From positions 35,515,659 to 35,579,658 of the forward strand of contig CM036252.1 in assembly GCA_020698575.1 (NCBI GenBank): a stretch of DNA of 64,000 nt, read 5' to 3'. This stretch comes from Bostrychus sinensis (taxonomy: Eukaryota; Chordata; Actinopteri; Gobiiformes; Eleotridae). This document shows, one piece after another, positions 49,201 through 60,256 of this stretch. The notes beneath the pieces were generated by a model. It was not told the origin of the DNA. It ran no database searches and was given only the letters and a program-made list of their open reading frames with translations. A program made the position numbers and the translations under genes. The first letter of the stretch is position 1; the number at the start of each line of letters is the position of its first letter.

Positions 49201-52200
49201 TGAGCCTTTATTTTGAAAATGTAGCAGAAGTTTATTTTGACACTTGGTGCCTGTTTCCTGTGTTTACCAGCTGTAGCTCTGCAGATTGCCGTGTAGATGC
49301 TTGAAAAATAGAACTCCAACCTAATTTGAGCGTAGCGTCGCGGCGTGTCGTTTGTAAGATGAGCGTAAGACGTCCCGGTGTGAATTGTCAGATTGATTAA
49401 AACAGAAAGCAGTTCACTTGCGTCTGACTGCTGTTACATGCTGCTGCTGCTGCTGCTTTGGTGTGAATTGTGGGTACATAGTGAAAAATGAACACCAGCT
49501 GGAGCTTTCTGCTGTGTTGTGAGCTGGAGCTCATGGCTCTGACCATACATCACTCCCCTGCAGTACCCCTGTTGTCCACAGGTGTTGCTATTCACTAAAC
49601 TGTATAGTGGGCAGTGTTCACAAGCTTCAAATCTTATTTAAAGCCTGTGAACATCTGACAAGGCCAGCAGAGCACATTGTATTGATACAGTGAATATACA
49701 AAGTACTGGTATGGTATTTAGCTTTATTGTAAATCATTACTGAAGAACTTGGCTTTACTTTTAAAGCGTTCAGAAATCTGTTTTCTGTGTAGGCCTCTTC
49801 TAGGCTTAGGGTGTTCAAAGAATTTAAAATTCTTGAAAGCACTCGAAAAAGAATGTGTAGGACTTGGGACGTGACTCGGATTTGTGTGGCATTGACTTGG
49901 ACTTTGTCTCGGACTTGAGGCCAATGACTTGAGACTTATCTGTGACTTGCAAAACAGTGACTTGGTCCCACCTCTGCTATTCACTCAATAGTGGCAAATA
50001 CAAATTGTGGAATCTCTTCTTGTTCTGGGCTTACAATACTAATCACAAGCTCCCAGAAGCACGAGACAAAAGGCCAGTTAAGTTGATGATTATATTCCCT
50101 CGTGTCCAAAGAAAGATCAGTCGTTATTTGAAGAAACTTAGTGAACTATGAGCCGATCTCTGCCTCTGTTACGGGTGAACAATGGATTTTAGTACAGCAA
50201 CAATATTTATTCATTCATTCATTCAATATAATAATATAAATAATATAATTAATACTTAATTTCACGTCCTTGATGACAAATATACTATCAGTAAAATGTT
50301 GGCTGTCTTAAATGTATTAAGTGTTAAAACGACATCAACATTAATTCTGAAAGATTAGTGTCAAAGCTAATCCTAACAGCATAAAAGCTTAGGCTACATA
50401 GCTAACATGAAATCAGTGGGTCAAATTGTCATCATGACCCTTTGGGCGCCAGTTTTTTTGTTTTGTTTTTAATACAGTTTTTTTGACATCCAAAATTCAA
50501 AAAGGTAAATATTTAGAGATAGAGTCGTACTGTAAATGAAAAAAATTTCTGTTATGACCCAAAGTTTAAAAATGTAGTTATTATAAGCATCAAAATTGCA
50601 TATTGTGAATGCATATGCTGAATTATTTTATTTTCAGATGATGAACATGTTTGAACTTTTTTTTGTCTTTTTCTCAAATTATTAAATGAGTAGAAAAAGA
50701 GTAAATTATAAACCAACATTAGTTAACTATAACCTCTAATGTATGTAAACATATAGGGCACACTTTGCAGAGTCTGTCGTGGCCTGGCAGCAGCTTCATC
50801 AAACTGCTGTATCCACTCCTGATAAACTTCCTCCTCTCTCTGAGCCCAGCCTCATCAGTGCTGTTGCTAACCCTAAACACGAGCCACTCTGCTCCCACCG
50901 CGTCCTCAGCAACCCCTGCCTCTCCCGACGCCTTTCTCTTCATCCCACCTCTGCCTCCTCTGCAGGGGAAAGTGTGTGGACAAACGGGTTATGCTTGTTG
51001 TAGACTTTTTTCACTCAAAACTGCACTGTTCCCGAGTTCACTCTCAGTACCGAGGCTGCGGAGACTACAGGCTGCCCCAACGCCTCTGCAGGACCAAGCT
51101 GCAGGACCAAGTGGGAACAACAGCCCCGCGTGCACATCTCCCTCTCAAAACTGCATTATTCCCGACCTCACTTTCATTCCTGGGGCCAGAGTAACTAAGT
51201 GCACGCCTGCCTCTGTCACCTACAGTGGGGAGAGTGTCGGGAAAACTGTGTGTGCAGTGACTGTCATAGCTCCAGCAGCGCCACCAGGAAACCACTCCTC
51301 TGCGCTTGCACATTCCTGCACTTTCACTGCTCTCCTCACTCTCACTCGGTTCAAAAAGTAGATGTTCTCCCTCAGAGTCAGTCTCAGCCGTTATCAAAGC
51401 TACTGCTTTATCAATGCTGTACATTTTATTAGCTATTTTCACCTTTTCCTTTCTTGAAACTGCAGAGGAAGCTGCTTCCATGGAGCCACCCCCTCTGAGA
51501 CTCGCTCACCTTTGAGCACGTCTTCTTCGACAATTTTGAATGACAACATATGATTCTAGTTGGTCTAGAAACTAAGTACTGGGTGTCTGACACCTAGAGG
51601 AAGGGAGTAGAAACAAGATTTAACATTCTAATAGGAAGTAGGGTGTGTTTTCTTCAGCAACGTTGCTTGTTGCAATTCTGTGACTTTGGTGCTTAGAGGG
51701 TTAAATCTTGAAACTAAAGTTAAGTAATTAAATGTTTTATGTGTTATGAATATTATTTCAAATATGAACATTAACAGTGACTTGACACTCAAATATGTAG
51801 CTGACATACACACATTATACTGAAATTATACGGTACACTGTAGGGTCTAGCCAGCCTGGTCATCCTTCCTTTTCTCTCTGTGGCTCGCCTGAAGCCACAA
51901 ATCTCTTTCTTTGATTTCCTTTTGGTCTTAGCAATGAAAATCGTTAATTGTGTTTTTCTTTTAATATTGGATGTACAAAACCGAACATAGCAGCGCTTGG
52001 CCTGATATAACCAACTTCCCTTCTGTTCGCGGCTGGTCTGTTTTCACCCAAAAGGGGCGGTAACATTCTGGGGACAAGGAAGTAACATATAGCTGCTTTC
52101 ATCTATAGCATCAAGTTCAGACCCCAGTCCTCTGCTGTGGCTGCTGCTGATCCCTGTCGTCATGGTGATGACCTCTGTGCTGCTCTTACTGATCTGCAAA

Positions 52201-53208
52201 AAGAAGAGGTCACAAAATGGTGAGGAAATTGGACACATAACCATATGAGTATCCCAGTTCTGAGTTTAATCCCAGTTATGACAGTAGTAATATGAATATG
52301 ATGTTTACATAAATGCAGAGAAAACTGATCCCTGAATAGATAATAACATATCTTATTTCTGGAATGGAGCCACCACCAGGGGTGGGCGATACTGCAATTG
52401 ATACCAAGTTAATACCGGGCCAGTGTTGAGATACCAATATTTTGTAAAAATGCAAGCAAGTGTGTGTGCTTTCACATTTTAAGCAAAGTTAGCCAACAAA
52501 ATTCTGCACAAAATGAAAAAAAAAAAGAAATAAAATAAAAAATGCAAAAAACTATACAACATGAACCAATGCACTGCAAAGGGGTAGGCTCTTAATGCAG
52601 AGTGTTTGTCCTGTGTGCATCCCTAAAGACACACCGACACACTGGGACACAATGAGCCAATAATTGGTCGTCTGGTGGCTCCAAACACTTTGACGCTGTT
52701 AGTGATGTGAGTCTGTTTGGTGTGTTCTGCACCATCGGACATAGTAGGAGAGAGTTGGACCTAGTTTTTGGCAAATGGAAAATGTCCAGTTGACGTCAGG
52801 CCATGTGGCCCACTCACAATCTTTCATACTGCTCCATATTAACATTAAATTATAAGGAACTTTTGTTTGAACAACTATTCATTATGTCTCCCACATCGGT
52901 GACGCTGCTGCAGTTAGCTTATCTTAGCTTGTAGCTTTGTACAGATGAAAATATGTTATCCTACAGTGGAGCTTGCTAGCATTTGCCTGGAACTAACTGT
53001 TTGTTATATTGATTACACAGATCTGGAAACCACAGAGAACTGGGTGAGGTGACTTTTACTATTTTGTTTTTATTAATAGCTTTTAATGTATCGAGTGCAT
53101 CTGACATGTTTCTTTATGATTTTTCAGACTGAGATGTATGAGAACCTGAGAAAGGTTTCTCAAACTGCATTCCCCATTTACCAGAACATGGGACCAAAGC
53201 AAACCTAG
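43229..53208 (+). CDS. Type-1 receptor E: CD300-like with YENL/YQNM tail
   Basis: Plus-strand exons: leader 43229-43262 (MKISPVFMLFL), V 46997-47341, stalk 47562-47699, TM 52109-52219, short exon 53021-53043, tail 53128-53208. The sum is 732 nt, 243 residues, with every junction in agreeing phase and canonical GT-AG sites. The V domain has VRANC, NKKMFCKNDC, DILVET, GRYSI and SGRYLCG; the stalk is Thr/Ser/Pro-rich. The TM segment LLWLLLIPVVMVMTSVLLLL is followed by KKKRSQ. The tail has MYENL and IYQNM. Both are YxN, the Grb2 SH2 form, and YQNM also fits the PI3K YxxM form; neither is a strict ITIM. It differs from A, B and D in orientation, leader and tail. The leader-V link across 3.7 kb of transposon-filled intron is inferred from strand, phase and order. 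It is the most intact receptor here. Confidence 0.75.
43375..43462 (-). repeat. tRNA-derived SINE head
   Basis: The reverse complement begins GGGGCGGCAGTAGCTCAGTA, with a good A box (TAGCTCAGTAGG), and later has a B-box-like TTTGATCCC. Related pieces lie at about 9760-9850 and 55445-55550. Confidence 0.55.
43845..45630. mobile_element. hAT-like element, 8-bp CAGCATTA duplication
   Basis: An exact 8-bp direct repeat CAGCATTA flanks it (43837-43844 and 45631-45638). The ends are inverted: CAGTGGTGTAGTCTACAT on the left and CAGTGTAGTCTACATG in reverse complement on the right. An 8-bp duplication with CAG-type ends is the hAT pattern. No transposase is readable. It lies in intron 1 of gene E and itself hosts a second MITE. 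Confidence 0.8.
44956..45403. mobile_element. Nested MITE, TTA duplication, Harbinger-like
   Basis: Inverted ends GGCTGAATCCGAATTCC and GGCTGAATCCAAAAAGCG (reverse complement), flanked by TTA on each side (44953-44955, 45404-45406). A 3-bp TTA duplication suggests the PIF/Harbinger group. It sits inside the hAT-like element, so it is the younger of the two. Confidence 0.65.
45738..46824. mobile_element. MITE GGGCCAGATTTA family, full copy with TTAA
   Basis: It starts GGGCCAGATTTATCAAAG and ends TTAGTAAATATGGCC, with TTAA on both sides (45734-45737 and 46825-46828). Inside it is the inverted match of 17349-18254. It lies in intron 1 of gene E, 170 bp before the V exon. Superfamily open: TTAA suggests piggyBac, GGG ends do not. 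Confidence 0.65.
48012..49976. mobile_element. hAT-like element with CAGAGGTGTGGAC ends
   Basis: Inverted ends CAGAGGTGTGGAC and CAGAGGTGGGACC (reverse complement), with CTATTTAC and CTATTCAC as the 8-bp flanks (one mismatch). The interior near the ends is rich in GACTTGGACT-type words. A smaller palindromic module bounded by TTCACACCG and its complement lies at about 48894-49480. No transposase domain was seen. It occupies the stalk-TM intron of gene E. Confidence 0.75.
50760..51520. repeat. Dispersed repeat, copy 2, in gene E intron
   Basis: It matches 1-300 over about 51010-51300. The minus strand has a 138-codon ORF (51481-51065) whose first 50 residues, with a Ser/Glu/Asp-rich stretch, resemble the acidic start of piggyBac-type proteins. 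The rest is unassigned. Plus-strand ORFs over the same bases are not supported. Confidence 0.4.
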
Positions 53209-53387
53209 AGCACCATCACAGTACAGACGACAGCTGGGACCGAATGGCATCCCGTCATTATGTTGTATATTGCACTCTTTTGGGATTATGCCATTTTGGT
53301 GTCTGTCTGCCTGGTGAAAATGTTTGGTGAAATGAAAAGTAGAGCACTCAGAATTTCCCACAGTGCATTGTGAAAAGTAGTGCGTCA

Positions 53388-55157
53388 TGCGCTAACTACT
53401 TCTGCGTTCAGCTAAATGGAATGATCCACTTATGGTCATGGCTTGAAAGCGAGCAGCCGGACAAGGACAGCTTCAAAAAACATATTTATGTCGTACACAT
53501 CACAAAATAAAATCACCAAACTAACGCTGCTATGGACTAACACAGTTTTATCCTTCAAACAAGGGTTTTAGCATTTGTGTGTTAAATATTTCACTAATCG
53601 CTGAGCGCGGAGGCAGGATATCATTGTGTCACTTAACTAAAGCTGTCACCCAGCGCACTTTATTTCAGTAGATATAAAGCACACAAATTTATTTACATGA
53701 TATACAATCACACACAACACACTCTGTCCATTTTAATTAAGCCGGTCTTTGTTTATAACATTATAAAACATGTATTTAACCTTCTTTTTCCATAACATTT
53801 AACATTAACAGGTAAAATTAACAGACTTTATTTTAAAATATCGTGCAGAGGTAGCTACAGGGGCAGTTCTCACATGTTTCATATTATTTTATGTACATTG
53901 CGGCTGTTTTTAGTTACATGTTTGTGTTAAAATCTCTTTAAAAGGAACTATTAAACACAGGGCTAGGGCGCATGCTGCAGTTTAACCCCCCGCACCAGTT
54001 GAATAAACCAAAATAAGAAATGGCAGCGCTTCCTTAAGATGTCTGTCCCGTTAAAGTGGTCCTGAAAGAGTTTGACAGAAAAAGGATAAATCAAGCCTCA
54101 TTCCAGAAGGATCTAAAGCTGAGTGTCTACCTGTTAAGGACTTTTTGATAACACCACAGGTGAGGCCCGACTTTTAAAAGCACTCGCTTCGTATCATTGT
54201 GATGGAGAGCGTGATCGAGCCTACCTTTTGTCTTTATTTCCAGCGGTCCCACAAGGTTCAAGTGCGGAGATGTTGCTCGGGGTAAATGCTAGTTTTATTT
54301 TATTTGGTTTTGTCTGGAATTTCTTTGGATTGGTTTTGGAAACAAGGGAAGGACCAAAACAAGACTGAGGTAGGCTACACCTGTGTTGAGTGCTGTACCC
54401 TGTAGTCCATGCTGTTGTGTGTCTGTGTACATTCTCATGTCGTAAATATTTCAGCAAAATGCACACATTTTGAGATCACTCATTTCTCATTGTGTTTTAT
54501 TTTAATCTGTGTCAGTCTAACTCTGCCAGAGCTAGTGTGCGTCCTTGACCACGGATAACTGGCCCTGCTGCATCAGTATCAGAGATATTTTAGCCCCATG
54601 TCTAGTACTGTTCCCAGGAAGGAAAATTTAACTTAAGTATGCGACCAAACACAGCCACAGTGTGCAAAAAAAACATCTGAAAACGCCACAGAAGAGCCGT
54701 GAAAGCAGCCTCAAAACGACAGTTGTAAATAGCCTCGGAGTGTAGACATTAATAAATAAGTCAAAGTGCCTTAATAGGTGTTTAATAAATTAAGACTGTG
54801 CTAAAATGGGCAGTTGTGTTGTTTGTGATTGTGTATCATGTAATTTAACTTACTGTGTGCTTTATATCTGCTGAAATAAAGTGCGCCAGGGGACAGCTTT
54901 AGTTAATTGACACAACAATATCTCGCCTCTGTGCCCAACGATTAGTTAAATATTTAACACACAAATGCTAAAACCCTTGTTTGAAGGATAAAACTGCCTT
55001 AGTCCATAGCAGCGTTAGTTTGGTGATTTTATTTTGCTATGTGTAAGATGTAAATTTGTTTTTTGAAGCTACCCTTGCCCAGCTGCTCGTGGTTACAAGC
55101 TGTGACCGGAAGTGGATCATTCCATTTAGCCAAATGCGGAAGTAGTTAGCGCATGAC
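53388..55157. mobile_element. Long-inverted-repeat element, arms about 350 bp
   Basis: The left arm 53388 to about 53740 and right arm about 54805-55157 are inverted copies. They start GTCATGCGCTAACTACTTC and share GGTTTTAGCATTTGTGTG and GCGCACTTTATTTCAG. The 1.07-kb middle has no recognisable ORF. No clean target duplication was found. It starts 180 bp past the gene E stop codon. Confidence 0.7.
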
Positions 55158-55173
55158 CCCTATTGATGCTCAC

Positions 55174-57023
55174 CAGGGATGTAACAATTCATCATAAATC
55201 GGCCAAAAATCGATGCAAAAGAGAAAAATCTAGAATTGCGTGGAAAACATAATGAAACGCGATGTCCCTTTAAAACAGCATGCAATAATAATGGATTTAT
55301 ATTGCACTTTACAATTTGTTCCATTATTCCTTCGCTCCTCAGTCACACTCTGCAGTGATGAGTTACTTCTATAACTACAGCTGCTCTGGGGCAGACTGAC
55401 GGAAGCCGGCTACCAAACACAGTCACACTGATACATTAATACAGGAAAGGTAGGTGAAGTGTCTTGCCCAAGGACACACCAACAGTATGTAATGTCAGTA
55501 GAAGGGCTTGAACCACCAACTTTCGGGTTAACGGGCAAGCGTCTCTAAGTATAATGCTGCACAATCTGGCTCTCTTGTTTGGCACTAGACATTATTATCT
55601 GGCCATTTCACTAAATAGAAACATGAATTTATACTAAGTTTTAGTTCACAGGGCTTGTAAAATTACTAGCGCGATGTTCTGGGAATGTATAAAGTCTGTA
55701 CAAGAGCCTAATTATTCGGCTCAGAAGTGTGCTCTCTCTCTCTGTCTCATACAGACAGAGGAGTGTGCACACAGTGCTGCCGTTCACAAGGGGACATCAA
55801 CAAGCCCAGGGCCCACAGGGGAAGGTATTATTTAGGCTGCACATACCTGTTCACTCCATTTGCCTTCACTTGTTAGCAGCCAGCTAAAGGAAAGCTAAGT
55901 GGCTAACAAAAGCCTAAAGTTTATCTGAACTTTCAGCGGCCCCTCCCCCAGAGTGTTTCCATGGAGCTCAGTGTCTTTACTGAAGATGTGACTTTCCTCA
56001 CTGATATTTTTATAAGTCTTGACTTATATTAGGCCCATTATATAATTTTTGAAGTGTGTATTTATGTTAAGCTGCTTCTCTAAGAGGCATTGCTTGCCAC
56101 TGTAGTGTATCTGTTTTTGGAGGGTAGTAGAAAATTGTTAATAAGAGCAAGGAGTAGGCCTGTTGTTGGGGGAACTCCTCCCTCCTGACAGCAGGACACT
56201 AAACCCTGTCCTTGTGTCCTTGCGCAAGACACTTCACCCACCTTGCCTGTGTGAGAGAGGGTGATTGGTGGTGGTTGGAGAAGCCGTTGGTGCAGAATAG
56301 CAGCCACATTTCCATCAGCCTGCCCCAGGGCAGTTGTGGTTACAGGAGTAGCCCACCACCACAGAGAGTCCAATAAAGTGCTAAATAAGACCAATGCCTT
56401 ATTAAACAAGATTGCCATTATTACACATATAGCTTCATAAATCGTATTATTGGATAACAGCAGTGATATTAATGGAATAATAGCAATTGAATTGAATATT
56501 AATTGAATTGAAGCTGATTGTTTGTTGTTGTTTGTAGTACTAAATTTGTATTCTGTACAATGTATTTTATATAGCATACCTCTCGACACACACATCTTCC
56601 CTCTCTCACGTTTCTCTTTTTTCAAGAAGCTTTTTTTTTTGCAACCTCCTTCTTTCATTATAGGAAAATGTAAATATTGTTAATACTATTTCTAACACCT
56701 GGTGGAAAAAAGAAATCAAATTTAAAATAAAGGGGGAAAAAAAGAAAAAGAAAATTGTTAATAAAAGTCACTAACAAATTCCTATATAATTTTTGTTGTT
56801 CTGACACGTCATTGTTTTAATATTTACTTTTTTTCACAAGAAAACAACAAGAAAAGTTCAATAATTTAGATTTGATAAGGAGACACAAATAGGCTATGTA
56901 AAAAAAATCTTCTGGTCATAATTATACTGCAACCAAGTCTGCAAATAAAAATCGTGTGATCATTGTGAACATAAAATCATGAATTGAATCTAATCGTGAC
57001 TTGAGTGCATCGTTACATCCCTA
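55174..57023. mobile_element. hAT-like element with CAGGGATGTAAC ends
   Basis: Ends CAGGGATGTAACAAT and, in reverse complement, TAGGGATGTAACGAT; 8-bp flanks ATGCTCAC and ATGATCAC (one mismatch). A SINE-like piece lies inside at about 55445-55550. The 192-codon minus-strand ORF at 56658-56080 shows no transposase motif. Confidence 0.75.
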
Positions 57024-57590
57024 ATGATCACTAGACAGTCGATATAGCCCAGCATGCTTTGCAAGTGTTTTTCTTTTTTTTTTTTAACTGTGTTCTCATT
57101 TTAGGGAACTTTAATATCTTAATTAAACAATTTTGGAGTCAGTGTGGCGGCTAAATGAGTTGTTGCAGAGTGACTAGAGCCCCCCTACACCTCCCCCTGA
57201 TGCATTTTGGTGGAAATACAGCCTTGCATGAATGGGAGAACCAACCCGGAAACCTTCATACAGATTGCGAGGAAGAGAAAACAAGAGTCAAGCCGAGTGA
57301 GGGGCAGGCCTGGTTGATGAGCAAACTGACAGAGGCTGCATTAGGGTGCAGCTACTCTCATCATCCAAAACTGAAAGCAGTTTGGAACAATAAGCAAGCC
57401 AGGATCTTAGGAAATTGTTTATTGCACTCATTAACTCAAATAAACATTTTTCCAACTACACATTTTCTTCAGTAAAGTTACAAACATTTCAGATGCTATT
57501 ACATGCAGTGGCATAAAAAGGGTAAAAAGTCTGAAAAAAAAATTAAGTAGTTAGCCTTTTCATCATGGCACAAGCTGATTAAAAGATTTA
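57024..57590. other. No gene seen
   Basis: A 106-codon plus-strand ORF at 57155-57475 has no recognisable domain, splice partner or paralogue in the window. AT-rich sequence follows. Confidence 0.35.
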
Positions 57591-58480
57591 TGCAAAAAAA
57601 AAAGTAGAAAAATATGATTATCATGTTTTGTGACGGGGACACTTTTGTACCTTAACAGTAGCAACAGAACTTTTTAAAATTGGGGTTTAAAGGTTAAAGA
57701 TAGGAGATGAAAATAAAAAGCATGTAGTGTTTTAGAAAGATGTTACATTGTTTTACCTACAGAGTGTGCTATATCATCACATTTTCTGTGGTATGACATT
57801 TTTGGTGAAGTGTAACCCACATCACAAAATAAATGTTATTTACCTGTGAATATGATGCACTTTTCATATTTTGTCCAATGTATTTGACCATACTGTGTGG
57901 AGGATCAGGACAAGTTCTCTGACCCAAACTTTAATTAAACTGGTTTTGTTCATGATTCTTATGGTTCATTTCTGTATAGCTTAGTGCTTTTTATATATTT
58001 CTCATAGTTCATATATTATTACATTTATAATGTAAAGACATTTATTATGAATCTTTGTAACACAGAAATAAATAACATTTTTGTACAAACTTTATTTGCT
58101 TTTATGTGCATATATACATGTACATTACCATTTCTTAAAAAAAATAAATAAATAAAATCAGCAGAACAAAAGTCCAAAAACTATTTACAAAGTCCAATAT
58201 TACAAAAGTTGCAATGACAAAAAGGTAAATACTTCATCCATGAGTTTTCAGTGTAGTAGCTCAGCCAGAGGTTGCCCTCGAAACCAAACACAGACTGACC
58301 TGAAGGCCAAAATGGCACCACTTTTTAATCCCCTAACCCCTTCAACGGGCAAAATACACTTTAATAAAGAAAGTTTATTTTTGTTTGTTTTTTACAGTTA
58401 ACCCCCAATAACGTGTTTAATATTCTTGTGTTATTTCAGCATTCCTTCATTGAATAAGTGCACATAAATCGAGCTAGACA
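57591..58480. repeat. Cluster downstream block R, copy 4
   Basis: Same block as 1020-2345, with 'GGTTGCCCTCGAAACCAAACACAGACTGA' as in copy 3. In this unit it lies almost directly against the V exon relic. Confidence 0.6.
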
Positions 58481-58510
58481 GTGCCCACCAGTTTTTATTT
58501 TTGAACTGAG

Positions 58511-58672
58511 TTCAGTACTTAGGTAAGGTATACTTTACTGATCCCCTAACTGGAGGATTTAGCCTATTGTGCATGTTTAGGTTGAGGGAGGAAACTCATC
58601 CTGACACGGGAAGAACATGCAAACTCCACACAGAAAGGCCCCACACGGTCTGAGAATCAAACCTGAGACCTG
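58511..58672 (-). repeat. LINE/SINE tail-like insertion ending the relic V exon
   Basis: The minus strand reads GTGTGGAGTTTGCATGTTCT, a phrase typical of fish LINE/SINE 3' tails. It joins the V exon in mid-frame after NKKIF. Confidence 0.6.
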
Positions 58673-59831
58673 AGAAGATTTTCTTGTTTCCAAAAAAATA
58701 AAGTAGACATTTGACTGTGACGTTTCCTCCTTCAGCTGCTGGATAAACCTGAGTCTGAGCTCTGGAGAGTCTCGGTCTTGCATCACACTGCACTGTGGTA
58801 TAGAAGAACCAAGAGTTAACAACAGAAATATTCCTAGGCCTACAGTCAGATTATCATCCACCATTCTTTTTAATCCAATACTCAACAAAAAAGTGAAATG
58901 TCAAGGAATTATGCTTTTGACAAAGCAAATTTTTATCACAACATTAAGACAATACACTACAGATAAAACAAGTGTATTTATTTTTTTCAAATTTGCTTGA
59001 CAGTTTATTTTATAACATTTAGTCAACTTATGCCTATATACTGTTTTTCTATCTGAAATATTAACTTCATAAATCATGAATTTTATTCAGATATTGTTTT
59101 TGGAAAAGTTTGTATGCTCAGCTCTGTCCACTCCCTCTGACTCCGACCACTGGACTGTAAACCTACTTGTGTAAACTCAAGGACTCTTCCTCAGCCATTG
59201 TTCACACATACAACTGTTGCACACAAGGATTTTTATATCAATCCACACAAAATAACTGCTCTGTGCACTTATCTATCATTTTGCACTTTGTCATAACTGC
59301 TGCTGTTGGTATTTACACCATTATGCTCCTATAAATAGTACAATGCTGCTCTGCACCTTTCATGTGTTGCACACTCTTTGCAATGTTACCACAACTGTTT
59401 ATCTTTCACATCAGTTTGTCTTACTTGTATGCAGTTTACATTGTATTTTGTATTTAATGTTTATTGCAATTTCATTTTTTTTTTCTGTTTTACTTACATT
59501 TATTTTATTTTTACTCTTTTTTTTTGTATCTTATTGCACGTTCTATGACACTGATTCCCCTATATGTCTGTGCATAGAGAGAAATACACAATAAAGAATA
59601 TTTAAAAATCTTGAAATGTTCACATGAAAACATTGATTTACACAAAACTTAACACTACTACTTAACACTACTACTACTACTAAAAACTATTCACCTTTAG
59701 TGTCTCCTTAAATCATGTAAACAAACAATAAATGATGATAATTATTCTCTACAGAAGAGCAATAAAAATTGCATTTGTTAATAGTAAAGGAGAAAACCAA
59801 GCAAAAGTGTTATAAGTTGAAAAACTGCCAT
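58673..59831 (-). pseudogene. Type-1 receptor relic of unit 4
   Basis: The leader exon 59831-59798 (MAVFQLITLLL) has a degraded donor, GTTTTC in place of GTGAGT. The V exon starts at 58792 (VQCDARPRLSRAQTQVYPAA, then VTVKC) and breaks off after NKKIF at 58673, where a repeat is joined. Stalk, TM and tail exons are absent: block R follows directly. A LINE 3'-tail-like segment (about 59100-59610) fills part of its intron. Clearly non-functional. Confidence 0.85.
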
Positions 59832-59925
59832 TCTGAAACCTTTCACCTACGTTCTAATGAAATCTACTGGTACTACATCTCTAAATACCACACCACTTCT
59901 TCTCTTCCTGTTTATTGATGGATTA

Positions 59926-59940
59926 AACCACAGTGTGGTT
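59926..59940. promoter_or_regulatory. Palindromic RUNX-like site upstream of unit 4 relic
   Basis: AACCACAGTGTGGTT, 95 bp upstream of the relic ATG; kept although the gene is dead. Confidence 0.4.
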
Positions 59941-60256
59941 TAGCTGCAAGCTCATGTGGCCCAACCTGAGAGGACAAGAGAATATGAGATCACTCGCTGG
60001 TATCTGTGTGAGGTTGCAGGTAAAAAACATTCCTCAAAATGCTTTAAACTTCTCACAAGAAAAATAATTCTGTATGTAGTATTTTGAGTCACTAAATGGT
60101 TTACTTAGAATTTACAGTGGCTGCAGATTGATTTGGGCGCCTGTGGCGGTAACTTGCATACCTTGTTTATGTATGCTAATTAGCCACATGCTCTGCTTAG
60201 CGTCTTTTAATAGGCCTCATATGGTGTGTATGAATTATAATTGACCTGGTCTTTAA

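Noticed and set aside
50765..51361. 198-codon plus-strand ORF in gene E intron
   Set aside because: Composition follows the repeat shared with 1-300, whose copy does not keep this frame; no domain recognised.
56080..56658. 192-codon minus-strand ORF
   Set aside because: It lies inside an hAT-like element, shows no transposase motif and includes SINE-like sequence.
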